From positions 1,669,873-1,733,872 of the forward strand of contig KZ111143.1 of the NCBI GenBank assembly GCA_002077045.2: a DNA stretch of 64,000 nucleotides, in the 5' to 3' direction. Shown piece by piece: positions 42,979 through 53,581 of the stretch. Made by a program: the position numbers and the translations under genes. The notes under the pieces are model-generated. The model saw nothing but the letters and a program-made list of their open reading frames with translations. It was not told where the DNA came from and searched no databases. How positions within the stretch are numbered: the stretch's first letter is position 1; each line of letters opens with the position of its first letter. The DNA is from Rachicladosporium sp. CCFEE 5018 (Eukaryota; Ascomycota; Dothideomycetes; Cladosporiales; Cladosporiaceae).

Positions 42979-45133
42979 ATGTCAGTCCTAGTCTCGTGCC
43001 TTGCGCTTTTGCCGCTCGCAGCATATGCAATTGCTAGTCAGACTCCATCTCCAGCGAAGCTTGGCGATGTAAGCATTCTGGCTGCCGACGATCTGATCAG
43101 TCCGTACCACGCTCTAGTACCTACGGCCCAGTCTTGCTAATCGTCTATTCTCAGCCAACGATACAGCAACAACAAGTGCAGCTCTACTGCTGCGCTCATC
43201 TTATGACTTGAACTCCGCTCAAGGTGCTTGCGACGCCCTCGGAGAGTCTCTGTGGTCCCCGGGCAAAGCAGCATTCGACGAGGGATTGAACAGCTCCCTC
43301 TCATACGAAGTCTACGCTGGTCGAGTAGCAGCTGGGCAGACTTTCTGGGTTGCTCAGGCAGGTCAGAAAGGACACTGGCGTAATCCGCATCATGGCCAGC
43401 AATGCCAGTCACTTCGCACGAACGGACAGTACTGTCCGGTTGACTGTAGGGCAGAGCTTCCTGTCCTGTGTACACAGACGGCACCAGCTTCCAACATCAC
43501 GTATGCCGACACTGCAGCAACGTATCAAGTCGCTCAGAAGGTTGGCTCGCAGACTTTGATCGGCTTCCGTGACTTCTTGACTTTCAGATTTCTCGGCGTA
43601 CGCTTTGCCAAGGAGCCTGAGCGGTTCACCTACTCCAGCGTGTTCGACACAGCTGTCGGTACCAACAGTGCGTTGACCTTTGCACCTGAGTGTCTGCAAT
43701 CTCCCAACAATGGCAGCACCGACTGCTTGTTCTTGAACGTCTGGACCACTTCTCTACCTGGCGCAGCTGCACCAGCGAAGAAAGCTCTCAAGCCTGTCAT
43801 GGTCTACATTTACGGCGGTGGCTTTGCCACGGGCAGTGCAAGCAACCCGACGAATGACGGAGGCAATCTTGCAGCACGCGGCGACGTCGTGGTTGTTGAC
43901 ATTGCGTATCGTCTGAGTACTCTCGGCTTCCTTGCTCTCGGTGATGGTGTGCACAACGGCAATTACTGGCTATCGGACTGCATCGCTGGACTTCAATGGG
44001 TGCAGAAGTACGTCGAAGCCTTTGGAGGCGATCCCAAGCAGGTCACGATCTTTGGCGAGTCCGCTGGTGCAGAGACAGTTCAAGCTCTCCTTGCGTCTTC
44101 CGAAGCTAAGGGTCTGTTCCATGGTGCGATCATGCAGAGCAACTACCGACAACCGTACATCCCGATCAGCGTTTCCGTAAATCAATCGACAAAGGCAATA
44201 CTAAACCTAACCGGATGTAACACTGCATCGAATCAGCTGGCGTGCCTGCAGGCTTACAACGCCTCTGCACTTATTGACCTGAAGACAATCTCGAACGCCC
44301 CAGTAATCGATGGCAAGTACCTTAAATCCTCCTACATCAACCTGAACTCAACCTCGACACTCAACTCAGTCCCCCTTCTCCTCGGCGTCAACCGCGACGA
44401 AGAAGGCGTACAGGGCACAGTCTACCCAACCACAGACCTCAACACGGGCATCATCGACGTCGCTCCCTCGGTAGGCATCAGCGCTCAAACCCTCATCTCT
44501 TCCGGCGCGTTCCCTCTTGGCGGCGGTAACGGCTGCAATGGCGAGACCTGCAGCTTCAACACCGCCACTAACGAGACCCTCCGCGTCTTCAACACCACGA
44601 CCCGTATCCTTACAGACGCCTCCTTCCACTGCTCAAACCAGTACACAGCCTACGCTGGCGTCAAGACCGGCGCGCTGCCGAATGTATGGTATTATGAGTT
44701 CAACCGCACCTACCAGGACCCAGGCTATAACATGAACGGGATCTGTCTGCCGCCTGTCACAGCCTCACACCCCTACGGCGACCCAGAGCTAGAGTACTTC
44801 AAATGCCACGCAGGCGATCTCAGCATAACGTTTGGCAACTGGGCGCGCGTCGGTTTCCCGGCGCGAGATGAGTTCGATAAGCCGTACACGCAGCTTGTGG
44901 TTGATTATTGGACCGCGTTTGCGAGAAATCTGAACCCGAACCCAGATGTTGGGTATCTGAAGGCTAGGGGGTATTGGAGTACGTTGGGGCAGATTCAGGG
45001 GAGTGGGTTGTGGGAGAAGGTGGATGCGAAGGAGCCGAGGATGATGGAGTTGCAGTGGAATTCGGTTATGATGCCTTTCCCGGATGCTGAGCAGTGTTCT
45101 GTGTTGGGGCAGGGGCTGGATGTGTTGTTGTAG
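42979..45133 (+). CDS. Secreted type-B carboxylesterase, copy B (complete)
   Basis: Exons 42979-43099 and 43155-45133 encode 699 aa and give the uninterrupted version of the esterase at 17611-20233. The order is signal peptide (MSVLVSCLALLPLAAYA), an N-terminal Cys-rich region of about 85 residues resembling a C-type-lectin-like module (ACDALGESLW, FWVAQAGQ, LPVLCTQ), then the hydrolase domain from GFRDFLTFRFLGVRFA. Visible catalytic features are GGGFATG, the GESAG nucleophile Ser343, the acid region DEEG and His592 in KCHAGD. The C-terminal third is the most diverged from A, and B lacks A's last few residues. The enzyme is expected to be secreted and glycosylated; its substrate cannot be told from sequence. 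Confidence 0.88.
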
Positions 45134-45627
45134 TGGAGAAGCATACACTGCGTTCCGCTGGGGGCGCGCACAGTCAGTCAGCCACCAGCCTGAAGACTGA
45201 TGAAACGTCACGAGAGACACGAGTGGGAACCTACATGTACATACACACCTTGGCTCTCCCGAAAATGACCAATTTTCTCTGTGCGATTGTGGACTGTACC
45301 ACAACATCGTGAAATAGATCGAAGTTTTGCCGAGAGTGACTAACTGACCGGGAGACTGCTGCTGCTGCCAGAGGAAGAATCGGCCATTTTCTCATTGGCA
45401 CTAATCTAGTAGAAACAGGGTTACATTAGAGAGTCTCAATAACGCTTCGAGCACTGAAACAGTGTTCGTCGCCCTCATGACTTGAAGTACCATCCCACAC
45501 CATGCATAATGCTGACCCCATCCCAATCCAGCGCAAGACATCTCCGTCTCGGCGTCCTGTCGCCCGACCGAAACTCTCAAACAAGCAGGGCATGGTCGCT
45601 CTGTCACTCGCGCTCCAACCTCGCCAC
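45134..45627. other. Convergent spacer, esterase / DUF3292 gene, copy B
   Basis: 494 bp with no gene seen. It is more diverged from copy A than the flanking exons. Confidence 0.4.
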
Positions 45628-47746
45628 CTACCAACTCTCCCACTTCTGGCCCCCCATAGCCACAAGCCGGTTAAACAACTCATCCCTCAAAACCATAGCA
45701 GTCAACATATACCTCTCCCCTCCCTTCCCCACAATCTCAATCCCATCCGCCACCTCGCGATCCAGCGCCCACCCCACCACTAACTTAGCCTTCCACCCCA
45801 ACCCGCCAACTTTCTTTAGCTCCTTGATATCCCCTGCCGCCACGCTCCAGGCAGGATGCAACGTATCATCGTCGCCACGGTTCGAGGACCCGAGTTTGGA
45901 GATCGATTTGTCCACGGAAAAGGAGACGCAGGGGATTGTGGCGCGTGTGGAGATGTAAGCGTGGCCGCGCTGGCCGTGGAAACGGCATTTGAAGTCCACG
46001 GGGCCGGAGAGCTGGGCACTGGGGTCTCGGGGGATTACCCCCAAGCGCTGTTTAGCGTGCTCGGAGCCTACTTTTGCCTTTAGATGGTCGGCTCCGAGGG
46101 CAGTTTCGACGCTACCTTTGACGCCGGATTTGATGAGGTTCAGGAAGCGGGATCCTTTCTTGCCGTGGGATTTCGTCTTCGCGGCGTCTATATCTGCGCC
46201 GGAGGTCTCGTGCGCGGTCGTAGGGTCGTGGGCCATGGCATCGTGGAGTTCGTCTTTGGTAGCGTTCAGCGGCCAGTCTGAGCCTGCTGCGCGGAGGGCG
46301 TCGTCGGTCACCTCTGCCGGCTCGTCTGGCGGAGCGGCGCCAACGTAGGGTGGTGGTGGAAGTGGGGCTTTGTTGGACTCGCCGAGGCGGAGGAGGGTGA
46401 TAGTCAGCTGTGCATTTGTGGGCACGCCTTTCAGCAGGGTGTTACGGAGTTCGAGGAGTTTCTGCCAGTTGGGGAAGGTGGTGTTGAGCCACTTTATCGC
46501 GGGTTGAAGAACTGGGTCACCGAAGAAGCCAAAGCCGACTCCAAAGGTGATGCCCTTGACGACCATGTAGCTGGTGACGAATATCGACATAGCGAGGATA
46601 GGGACCACGACTGCCGCGAGACGTAGGCGGTATGTGTCTTGGGGAAATGGAGGTGTCGGTGAAAGCGCATTCCCAAATCTCTCCCAAGTATCTGCAACAT
46701 CAGCAAGACCGTGCATGATAGGCCGCATCTTAGTCCACATCGCATTCTCCATGGGCACTTTCGTCTTATCATGCGAATCGTTCTGTCCGCCCGCTTTCGT
46801 CCGCGCATTGCTCGCCGACACCGCAACAGCAGTCGGGTCAGGGATACGATCACTCGGGCTGTCCTCCTCAGCACGGGGCTCGCTCTGCGGGTGCTTGCCG
46901 GATGCTGAGGTCAAGGCAACGTTGGCAATACTGTTGACGAAGTTACTAGCTTCGGCCTCGACTGCCTCGCCCTTGTGGTTCTCAGGCGCGCCCGTAGCAC
47001 TGTCGTGGGAGCCGAGAACACCTGCTTTCGGCTTCTGCACGCCTCCCGTGCTCGTTGAGACTAAGGCGAGCGGAGCCGGAGGGAATGCGATTGCCCGTGC
47101 GGGTGGATAGGCGATGAGGACGATTGCTGTCAAGGCGAACAAGGGGACCAGGAAGTCGAATACCCAGGCAATGAAGTAAGCAGCTGCAGCAATAGCAGTC
47201 CTTCGAGTCTCCCGCCACGATCGTAGTCGTGCGATCTGCTTGACTACGCCGAGCAGTCCAATCGCAACGGTCATGTAGATCCGCTCCAGTGTCGCTCGTA
47301 GCTTGTCGGGCGAAAATTCCTCTTCGTCCGCAATATTGAGGTCCAGATCATTGAGGACTGGATGCGGGAACTCCACGACATGGTACATTTGCTGCAGTCT
47401 TGTCAGCCATCAATGGTCGTTAGACTTCCACCAAACAGAGGCATACCTTGTTGAATCGTCTGACCAACACCCACAAATCCTCATTCTCCATCCCCCCCAC
47501 CAACGGCGCAGGAATATTCTCCTTCGGCTCGTTCCACCCCAGATCCTTCACCTCACTCCCATGAGCATGCTGCGCAATGCCCTTCTCATGGTCAGCGAAC
47601 TCCGCAGTAGCGAGTTGATGGCTGATCGTCGCGCCATCATCTAATGCAAGCGCCGATTCCTTTTTCGTGGGATTTGTCAAGGCATCGGTGGTGTCTACTG
47701 GTAGTGGCACGAGGTCTTTGTAGACTACACCCCGTGGTGCGGACAT
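45628..47746 (-). CDS. DUF3292-type fungal membrane protein, copy B
   Basis: Exons 47746-47447 and 47391-45628 give 687 aa, the same length and intron as copy A. Differences are conservative and mostly in hydrophilic segments; both hydrophobic regions are kept. Intact, function unknown. Confidence 0.72.
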
Positions 47747-48160
47747 GACTATGGTGGAGTCGGACTCCGTGGGCCGGGTTGGTGGAGATCTTAGCACGCG
47801 ACCTCCTTGTGTAGATCTGTGTGTAAATCTCAAGATTCAGGAGCGAAGCTGACGTGCATTCGAAGCGCGAACTTTCCTGCGGGCGGCAAGCACGGTACGT
47901 GAATCTTGCTGTGAGGTTGCACGTGAAGCCGCCGACGTCACTGCCTCGTAGTTGACAAGAAACAGCGTACATGTGCGTGAAAAGAGCGAAGAGCTGTCGT
48001 GATTTGTTGAATTGCATGGATTTGATAGGAAACGCCTTCTAAGAAGCTTCTAAGAAGAGAATACTCAAGGGAAGTTGAGAGCCTTCTGCAGGACCTCTGC
48101 GCTGTTTGTGCATGATTTACATTTCCTAGATTTCTTGCAATGTACATGGCCCCACGCAGC
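47747..48160. other. Spacer between PPR and DUF3292 genes, copy B
   Basis: 414 bp. A short tandem repeat (CTTCTAAGAAG followed by CTTCTAAGAAG, near 48036-48057) is present here and single in A. Otherwise unremarkable. Confidence 0.45.
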
Positions 48161-50413
48161 TCACAACTCACTAGCACTATCCACAAACCCCCTTTCTCCA
48201 TCATCATTCCCTCTTTCCGTCCCGAAGCCCTTCACCTCCCTCTCTGGCTTCCCCCATCGCCCAACCACATCCCTCGGAGCAACCGGGTGGACTTGTGGCT
48301 TCACCGCCCCAGGATTCAGCCTCTCCTCCCGCCCCGATACCCTCCCATCCCGCCCCTCCCAAGTCCGATCCTGCCTCTTCTTGAATTTCATCTTCTCCCA
48401 CTCCGCGCGACTCATACCCTTCACCTCACTCTTCCGCCTGGCCAAGCCGTCAGCACTTTTGTTTCCCTCCCTGCTCTCCCACCTCCCAGTCTTCCGCTCC
48501 AGACGCTCCGAGCAGCGTGACACGAAAGTGCTCAGATCGCCGCGACGGGAAAAGTAGGCTGCACGCTCGGAGTCTGGGACTAGGTGACGGGAGAGCAGGA
48601 CGTCGATCGCGCCGACGAGCGTGCGGAGGAAACTGACGGCGTCGCGACGGTCGCGGAGGTCTGCTGCCCCGGAGATGGGGGCGTCGGTGCCGTAGTTCAG
48701 TCTTGACCTCAGGGTATGCACAAGCGGATCCAAATGATCAATCACCCTGGCAATCTTCTCCCCGTCATTCGTGGTCAGCGCGAGGGAAAGATACTCCGTC
48801 AGCGTCTGCGGATCCGGATCCGCGCAAGTCTTCGCCATGACATCTATAATCGTCGTCGCGTACTCAAGTACATTCGAGTTCTTGACATCTCTCTGACAAG
48901 CACGCAGAGCGATGCGAAAGGTCGAGATTCTCGGTACTAGACCCGCGGCTGGGAGGTCCTCAGAGACCAGTTTCGCGGCCGCACGGGAGGAGCGGTTGAT
49001 GGCAAGGAGCTTGAGCTGGGCGTTGAAGTTCATGACATCCGGCTTGAGGTTGTAGGGCGCGGAGGTGAGGAGGTTCCAGTACGCTGTGGCGGTTTTCGAG
49101 GTGCGCATTGCTTGGCAGGCTTCGGTTAGCATGCTGAGGATTTGGTTGCCGGGTTTCGCGTAGGCTAGTGAGGAAGGGGCGCGGCGGGTTGGCGTGGAGG
49201 GTTGGAGGGACGTGACGGATTTGAAGGCGCTGGCGGCGGGGGAGGCGGTGAAACCTGCCTCGTCTGTCTCTTCTTCACGATGCGAGCTCTCCTCGTCAGT
49301 GATCTGCGGAACGTGCTGGATGTTGCGGTCGGGATCCGAGATGGATGGGACCTGACGCTCGATCTTCATCGTCTGTGCGACAAGATCCAGCACGCTGTCC
49401 CAATCTTGGATGCTCTTGCTGATCAACAAGAGTCTGCCCATTGCACCGACGAGGTCTTCGTCGATTGCAATGGTCCCGCTTCGCCACTTCCGAATGATAT
49501 CCAACCAGACTCTCCTCCCCTCACTAACAGCCTTCTGTCTCGTCACCGCAATCTGGTCAAGCGATGGTGCAGCCGAGTGGAGCTCCGTCTTCGTCCCAAA
49601 GTCATCTTTCCCAAACGCCGATCCGCGTATGCAGTTCAGAATGATAGTGTAGGTCACACTATCCGCAGACCCATCCCCATGCTCCGGAATCTGCGCCGCA
49701 ATACTCCACATCGCGTCCAGATCATTCGCCAGCGCACAAACATTCAACGCAGCATTCGTATGTATAATCCTCGGCTTGACCCTACTGCTCGGCGTACTCA
49801 TACTCGTGTATATCGCGATCGCCTTAGCCACATTCTCCTGCCTCACTGGTAACGTCACATGACTTCTCAGACTCAACCCCCGCAGCAGCATTATATACGT
49901 ATAGCTGTCCGGGAACTGCGCGCGCTTCTTCATCTCGTTGTAGACTTTCAGGGCGTCGTTGACGCGCAGCTTGCGCATGTAGAAGTCTATGATTGCGTTG
50001 AAGGAGACGACGCAGGGCATTGTCTTCGAGGCTAGACGGCAGAGGTCGAGGGCTTTGTCGGGCTGGTTGTTGCGGAGGGTGTAGATTACGTGCTCGGAGA
50101 GCTTGACGGGGTCTTTGAGGTAGCGGAGTTCGATTGTGAGGGCTTTTTGGTTGGAGATCTCGATTGCGGACTTGGTTTGGGGGCGTTGTAGAGGGGCGAG
50201 GGCGGTGGGTGTTGCTGAGGGAGGGGTCGCTGGTTCGGAGGAGACATCATCGAAGACATCGCGAGGTCTTTCAGGCGCTACTGTCGATACTGCGCGTCTC
50301 GTCGGTCTTCGGGAGAGATGGGGGGTGAGCGCAAGGTGGCGGGATTGGACAGGGAAGGCATCGCCGGCGACAGCACGCATGTATCGCAGAAGGCATGGTC
50401 GACACTCCAGCAT
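48161..50413 (-). CDS. Mitochondrial PPR protein, copy B
   Basis: 750 aa, exactly the length of copy A, with presequence (MLECRPCLLRYMRA), PPR units and basic C terminus conserved. Substitutions are scattered (for example KSVTSLQ for KTVTPLQ). No lesion. The matching length supports the start at MLECRPC. Confidence 0.82.
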   Translation of the reverse strand: MLECRPCLLRYMRAVAGDAFPVQSRHLALTPHLSRRPTRRAVSTVAPERPRDVFDDVSSEPATPPSATPTALAPLQRPQTKSAIEISNQKALTIELRYLKDPVKLSEHVIYTLRNNQPDKALDLCRLASKTMPCVVSFNAIIDFYMRKLRVNDALKVYNEMKKRAQFPDSYTYIMLLRGLSLRSHVTLPVRQENVAKAIAIYTSMSTPSSRVKPRIIHTNAALNVCALANDLDAMWSIAAQIPEHGDGSADSVTYTIILNCIRGSAFGKDDFGTKTELHSAAPSLDQIAVTRQKAVSEGRRVWLDIIRKWRSGTIAIDEDLVGAMGRLLLISKSIQDWDSVLDLVAQTMKIERQVPSISDPDRNIQHVPQITDEESSHREEETDEAGFTASPAASAFKSVTSLQPSTPTRRAPSSLAYAKPGNQILSMLTEACQAMRTSKTATAYWNLLTSAPYNLKPDVMNFNAQLKLLAINRSSRAAAKLVSEDLPAAGLVPRISTFRIALRACQRDVKNSNVLEYATTIIDVMAKTCADPDPQTLTEYLSLALTTNDGEKIARVIDHLDPLVHTLRSRLNYGTDAPISGAADLRDRRDAVSFLRTLVGAIDVLLSRHLVPDSERAAYFSRRGDLSTFVSRCSERLERKTGRWESREGNKSADGLARRKSEVKGMSRAEWEKMKFKKRQDRTWEGRDGRVSGREERLNPGAVKPQVHPVAPRDVVGRWGKPEREVKGFGTERGNDDGERGFVDSASEL

Positions 50414-50648
50414 CGCTCCTGTCTCTCGATGCAATAAGGGAACAGTTAATGGGCATACATAACGCGCTGTACGTCCTGACTTCTACAATGCACCTCCATC
50501 GAGACCTCCGCCAAAAAGTCCTGACTGACTCGCGCACCCGAGATTGTTGCTCAGCCAACCCCGATAAGTAAACCGAAGGATGCGATCCCGATCCAAGGCG
50601 ACGACAAGGTAGACCACCCACAGTACCACGAACCACTCTACTACCGCC

Positions 50649-53008
50649 ATGGATCCTCCACCGCGCCCGAGCGCGTCACTCTTCGATGTCTACCTCCGCC
50701 TCCGCCCAAGCAACACTGCCGAACACGAGCGCTTCCTCCAAGTCGAGGCACCTTCTACGTCCAATGCGCCTACGCACATCACCGTACAGCCACCTGCCAA
50801 TGACCCTCGGAAACGCGCCATCGAGAAGTTCGCATTCACGAGAGTGTTCGAGGAAGATGCTGGACAGCTTGACTTGTTCCGCGAGACAGGCGCGGTGCAG
50901 ATGGTGGAGGGAGTGCTTGGCGCGAAGGGAAGAGAGGGGAGAGATGCACTCGTAGCTACGCTGGGTGTGACTGGGAGTGGCAAGGTTGGTCGAAAGATAC
51001 CGCTATTACGGTAGGAAAGCAAGATTGACAGGAGCGTACAGAGCCACACGATCCTCGGAGACAAGGCACAGCGCGGCCTGACACAACTCACACTCGACCT
51101 ACTCTTCCAGCACACCGCACCCCACCTCGCACCGGTCGATACCTCAGCTGCAGTCTTCCCTTCGCTATGCGCAGCAGACGTCAGCGAAGCGCAGCTCATG
51201 CCCGCCGCCCACTTCCTCGACAACATCTACGACGAAACCCATGGTCGAGCCTCGCGCGCCACCACCCCAGCAATTGTACGCGACTCCGCATTTCATACTA
51301 CTGCCAAACTCCCCGGCGCTTTTCCTATGCCTGAAAAGCTCGTTCCGGCCAAGAAGACGACCCAAGTCTTCGACCGCCTCTACCCATCCCTCTCAAAGTA
51401 TCAGCTTCAACAGCCTGCTACATCCCCAGCACCAGCACTCAAATCACCATCCCGCTTTGCACATCTAACGCGCAGTATCGCGAAGCTTACCTCCCCCTTC
51501 CAGGACACCTCATTCCTCTCCACAGCCCAAACATCCCGCAAGTACGTTCCCAGACTCTCCGCGCTCCCACAGTACCCGAGTGTAGACGACATCGAGCTCG
51601 AAGTCGACACGACCTGCGAATACGCCATCGTAGTGAGCATGTACGAAGTGTACAACGACAAGATTCACGATCTGCTTACTGCTTCTGCCGGAGCGATGAA
51701 GCCGCTGCAGAAGCGCAGGGCGCTGCTGTATCAGAAGATGAGCTTTCGCCGGATCGGAAAGTCGTCGCTGGCTTGCGGAAAGTAGTCTGCTCGGATCTCG
51801 ACGAGGCGTTGCTGGTGCTTGAGACCGGGCTGCAGGAGCGTCGCGTGGCGGGTACGGGGAGCAATGCCACTAGCTCGCGCAGCCACGGCTTCTTCTGCAT
51901 TGAGGTTAAGAAACGGCATAGGGCTTCGATTCCGGGGCCGTGGTCAAGTAGCACATTTACTATTGTCGATCTGGCTGGTACGTTTTTGCCCTCTCCTAGA
52001 TTCCCGGATTGAACACTGACAACCATCGCAGGCTCCGAGCGCGCCCGCACCGCCAAAACAACCGGCACCCACCTCGCCGAAGCCGGCAAAATCAACGGCT
52101 CCCTAATGTACCTAGGCCAATGCATGGAGCTGCAATCCGAACTCCACCGCACCACTACCTCTGCCATCGCCGTGCCGTACCGGAACTGCAAGTTGACCGA
52201 GTTGCTTTTCACGAATTTCTTCGCACCCTCTACCAGCACTGTGCGCCGCCAGCCGCAGAAAGCAGTCATGATCGTCACGGCCGATCCGGGAGGGGATTTC
52301 AACGCCACGGGGCAGATATTGCGGTATTCGGCGCTGGCGAAGAATATTGTTGCGCCGAGAGTGCCGTCTACTACCAGCACGATTTTGGCTGGCTCTAACG
52401 CTCCTCCCTCTCGCGGGGGAGCGAATAGCGCCGCATCCGGCCGCACATCTCCCTCTACCTCTTCCGCTACTACAGCTGCGCTGCACGACGAGCTGGCTAC
52501 TGCGCTCGCGGCCATCGCTTCCCTCCGCCAAGACCTTGAAATTACAGCCCTGGAACTCCAGCACGAGCGGCTGCGGAAAGAGGAGGCGGAGGAGAATTGG
52601 CAAGCTGCAGTTTTACACGCTGAGGAGGTCGAAGCGGAAGTCAGAGAAGAAGTCTGGGCGGAGATGGATGCGCGTCTTATTCTCGAGCAGCGTCGTTGGC
52701 GCGCTGCAAGGGACGCTGAAGTCGAGGCCGGTGAAGCTATGCTTGATGCTAAGATCTCCGTGCTGGTAAGGGGACTTGAGGAGGGTGGGGAGGCAGATAA
52801 GGAGAACGTGGCGGTATTTGAGGATGAGGGGGAGAGGATGAGAGAGCTGGAAGACGAGGTTGGGATGTTGAAGGGAAGGTTGAGGGAGAGTGAAGAGGCG
52901 GGCTCGAGGAGCCCGAGTAAGGAGATGAGGAGCCCGAGTAAGAAGATGAGGGTACTCAAGAGTCGACGCTGGGATGGGAGTGGGATGGGGGTTGAGGAGG
53001 GGTGGTGA
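50649..53008 (+). pseudogene. Kinesin-6-like motor, copy B, with 1-bp deletion
   Basis: Exon equivalents 50649-50984, 51042-51977 and 52032-53008. Relative to A, one base is missing at about 51738 (CAG AAG ATG AGC against CAG AAG ACT GAG), so the frame leaves the motor domain after ALLYQK and stops about 15 codons later at 51783-51785. Everything downstream (switch I, switch II, coiled coil, KEN box, tandem RSPSKxM) is still well conserved in the shifted frame, so the lesion is recent or a sequencing error. If real, the protein would lack most of its nucleotide-switch elements and be inactive. Confidence 0.72.
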
Positions 53009-53581
53009 TGAGGCGATTTCGTATCTGCACAGTAGGGGTGTTCCGGACGTTGAGGATCAGGTTCTCGGGGTGCACTGGCGACAGCGGACAGCATTTGACA
53101 TTTGAATGACCCCTTGGTGATCTCCATCTGAACGCTGAAGGTACAGTTCGTGGTCAGACTCGCTTCGGACTTGGTCAATGAAGCATAGTCTGTTGATAAT
53201 TGCCCTTGTGACCGCTAGAGCCAAATTGGAATCGGTGGGAATTACCCAAACGTGCGGATGGGTCGCCTTACTGATCGAGCAGCGACCTGCTCGCGACATG
53301 CTGTCTCATGCCATCACGATTGCTTCCAACAGCTTACCCTTGGGGTGTGATTAAGTTGCGCAACCCTGGCCCTACACAGTGCACGGGCCAACACGGGAGA
53401 AGCCGCGTGCAGAAAGTTCCATCGCTGCCTCCGTCACTCCTTCTTTTTCACAGCCGCGACGAGATTTCCTTCATCACCAACCACAAAACTTCATTTCCCG
53501 CAACCTCAAACTCTTTGCGATACTACTCGCGTTCACTCTCTTAATCAAGCAAACCAGTCCTTACTACACACAAGTGCCATC
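53009..53581. other. Spacer and 5' leader of DBP2, copy B
   Basis: 573 bp, the same length as in A and well conserved, including the CT-rich stretch before the start. No other feature seen. Confidence 0.45.

Noticed and set aside
51676..53178. 500-aa minus-strand frame opposite the kinesin, copy B
   Set aside because: Low-complexity Ser/Ala/Leu product with no domain, antisense to conserved kinesin exons; a codon-bias shadow.
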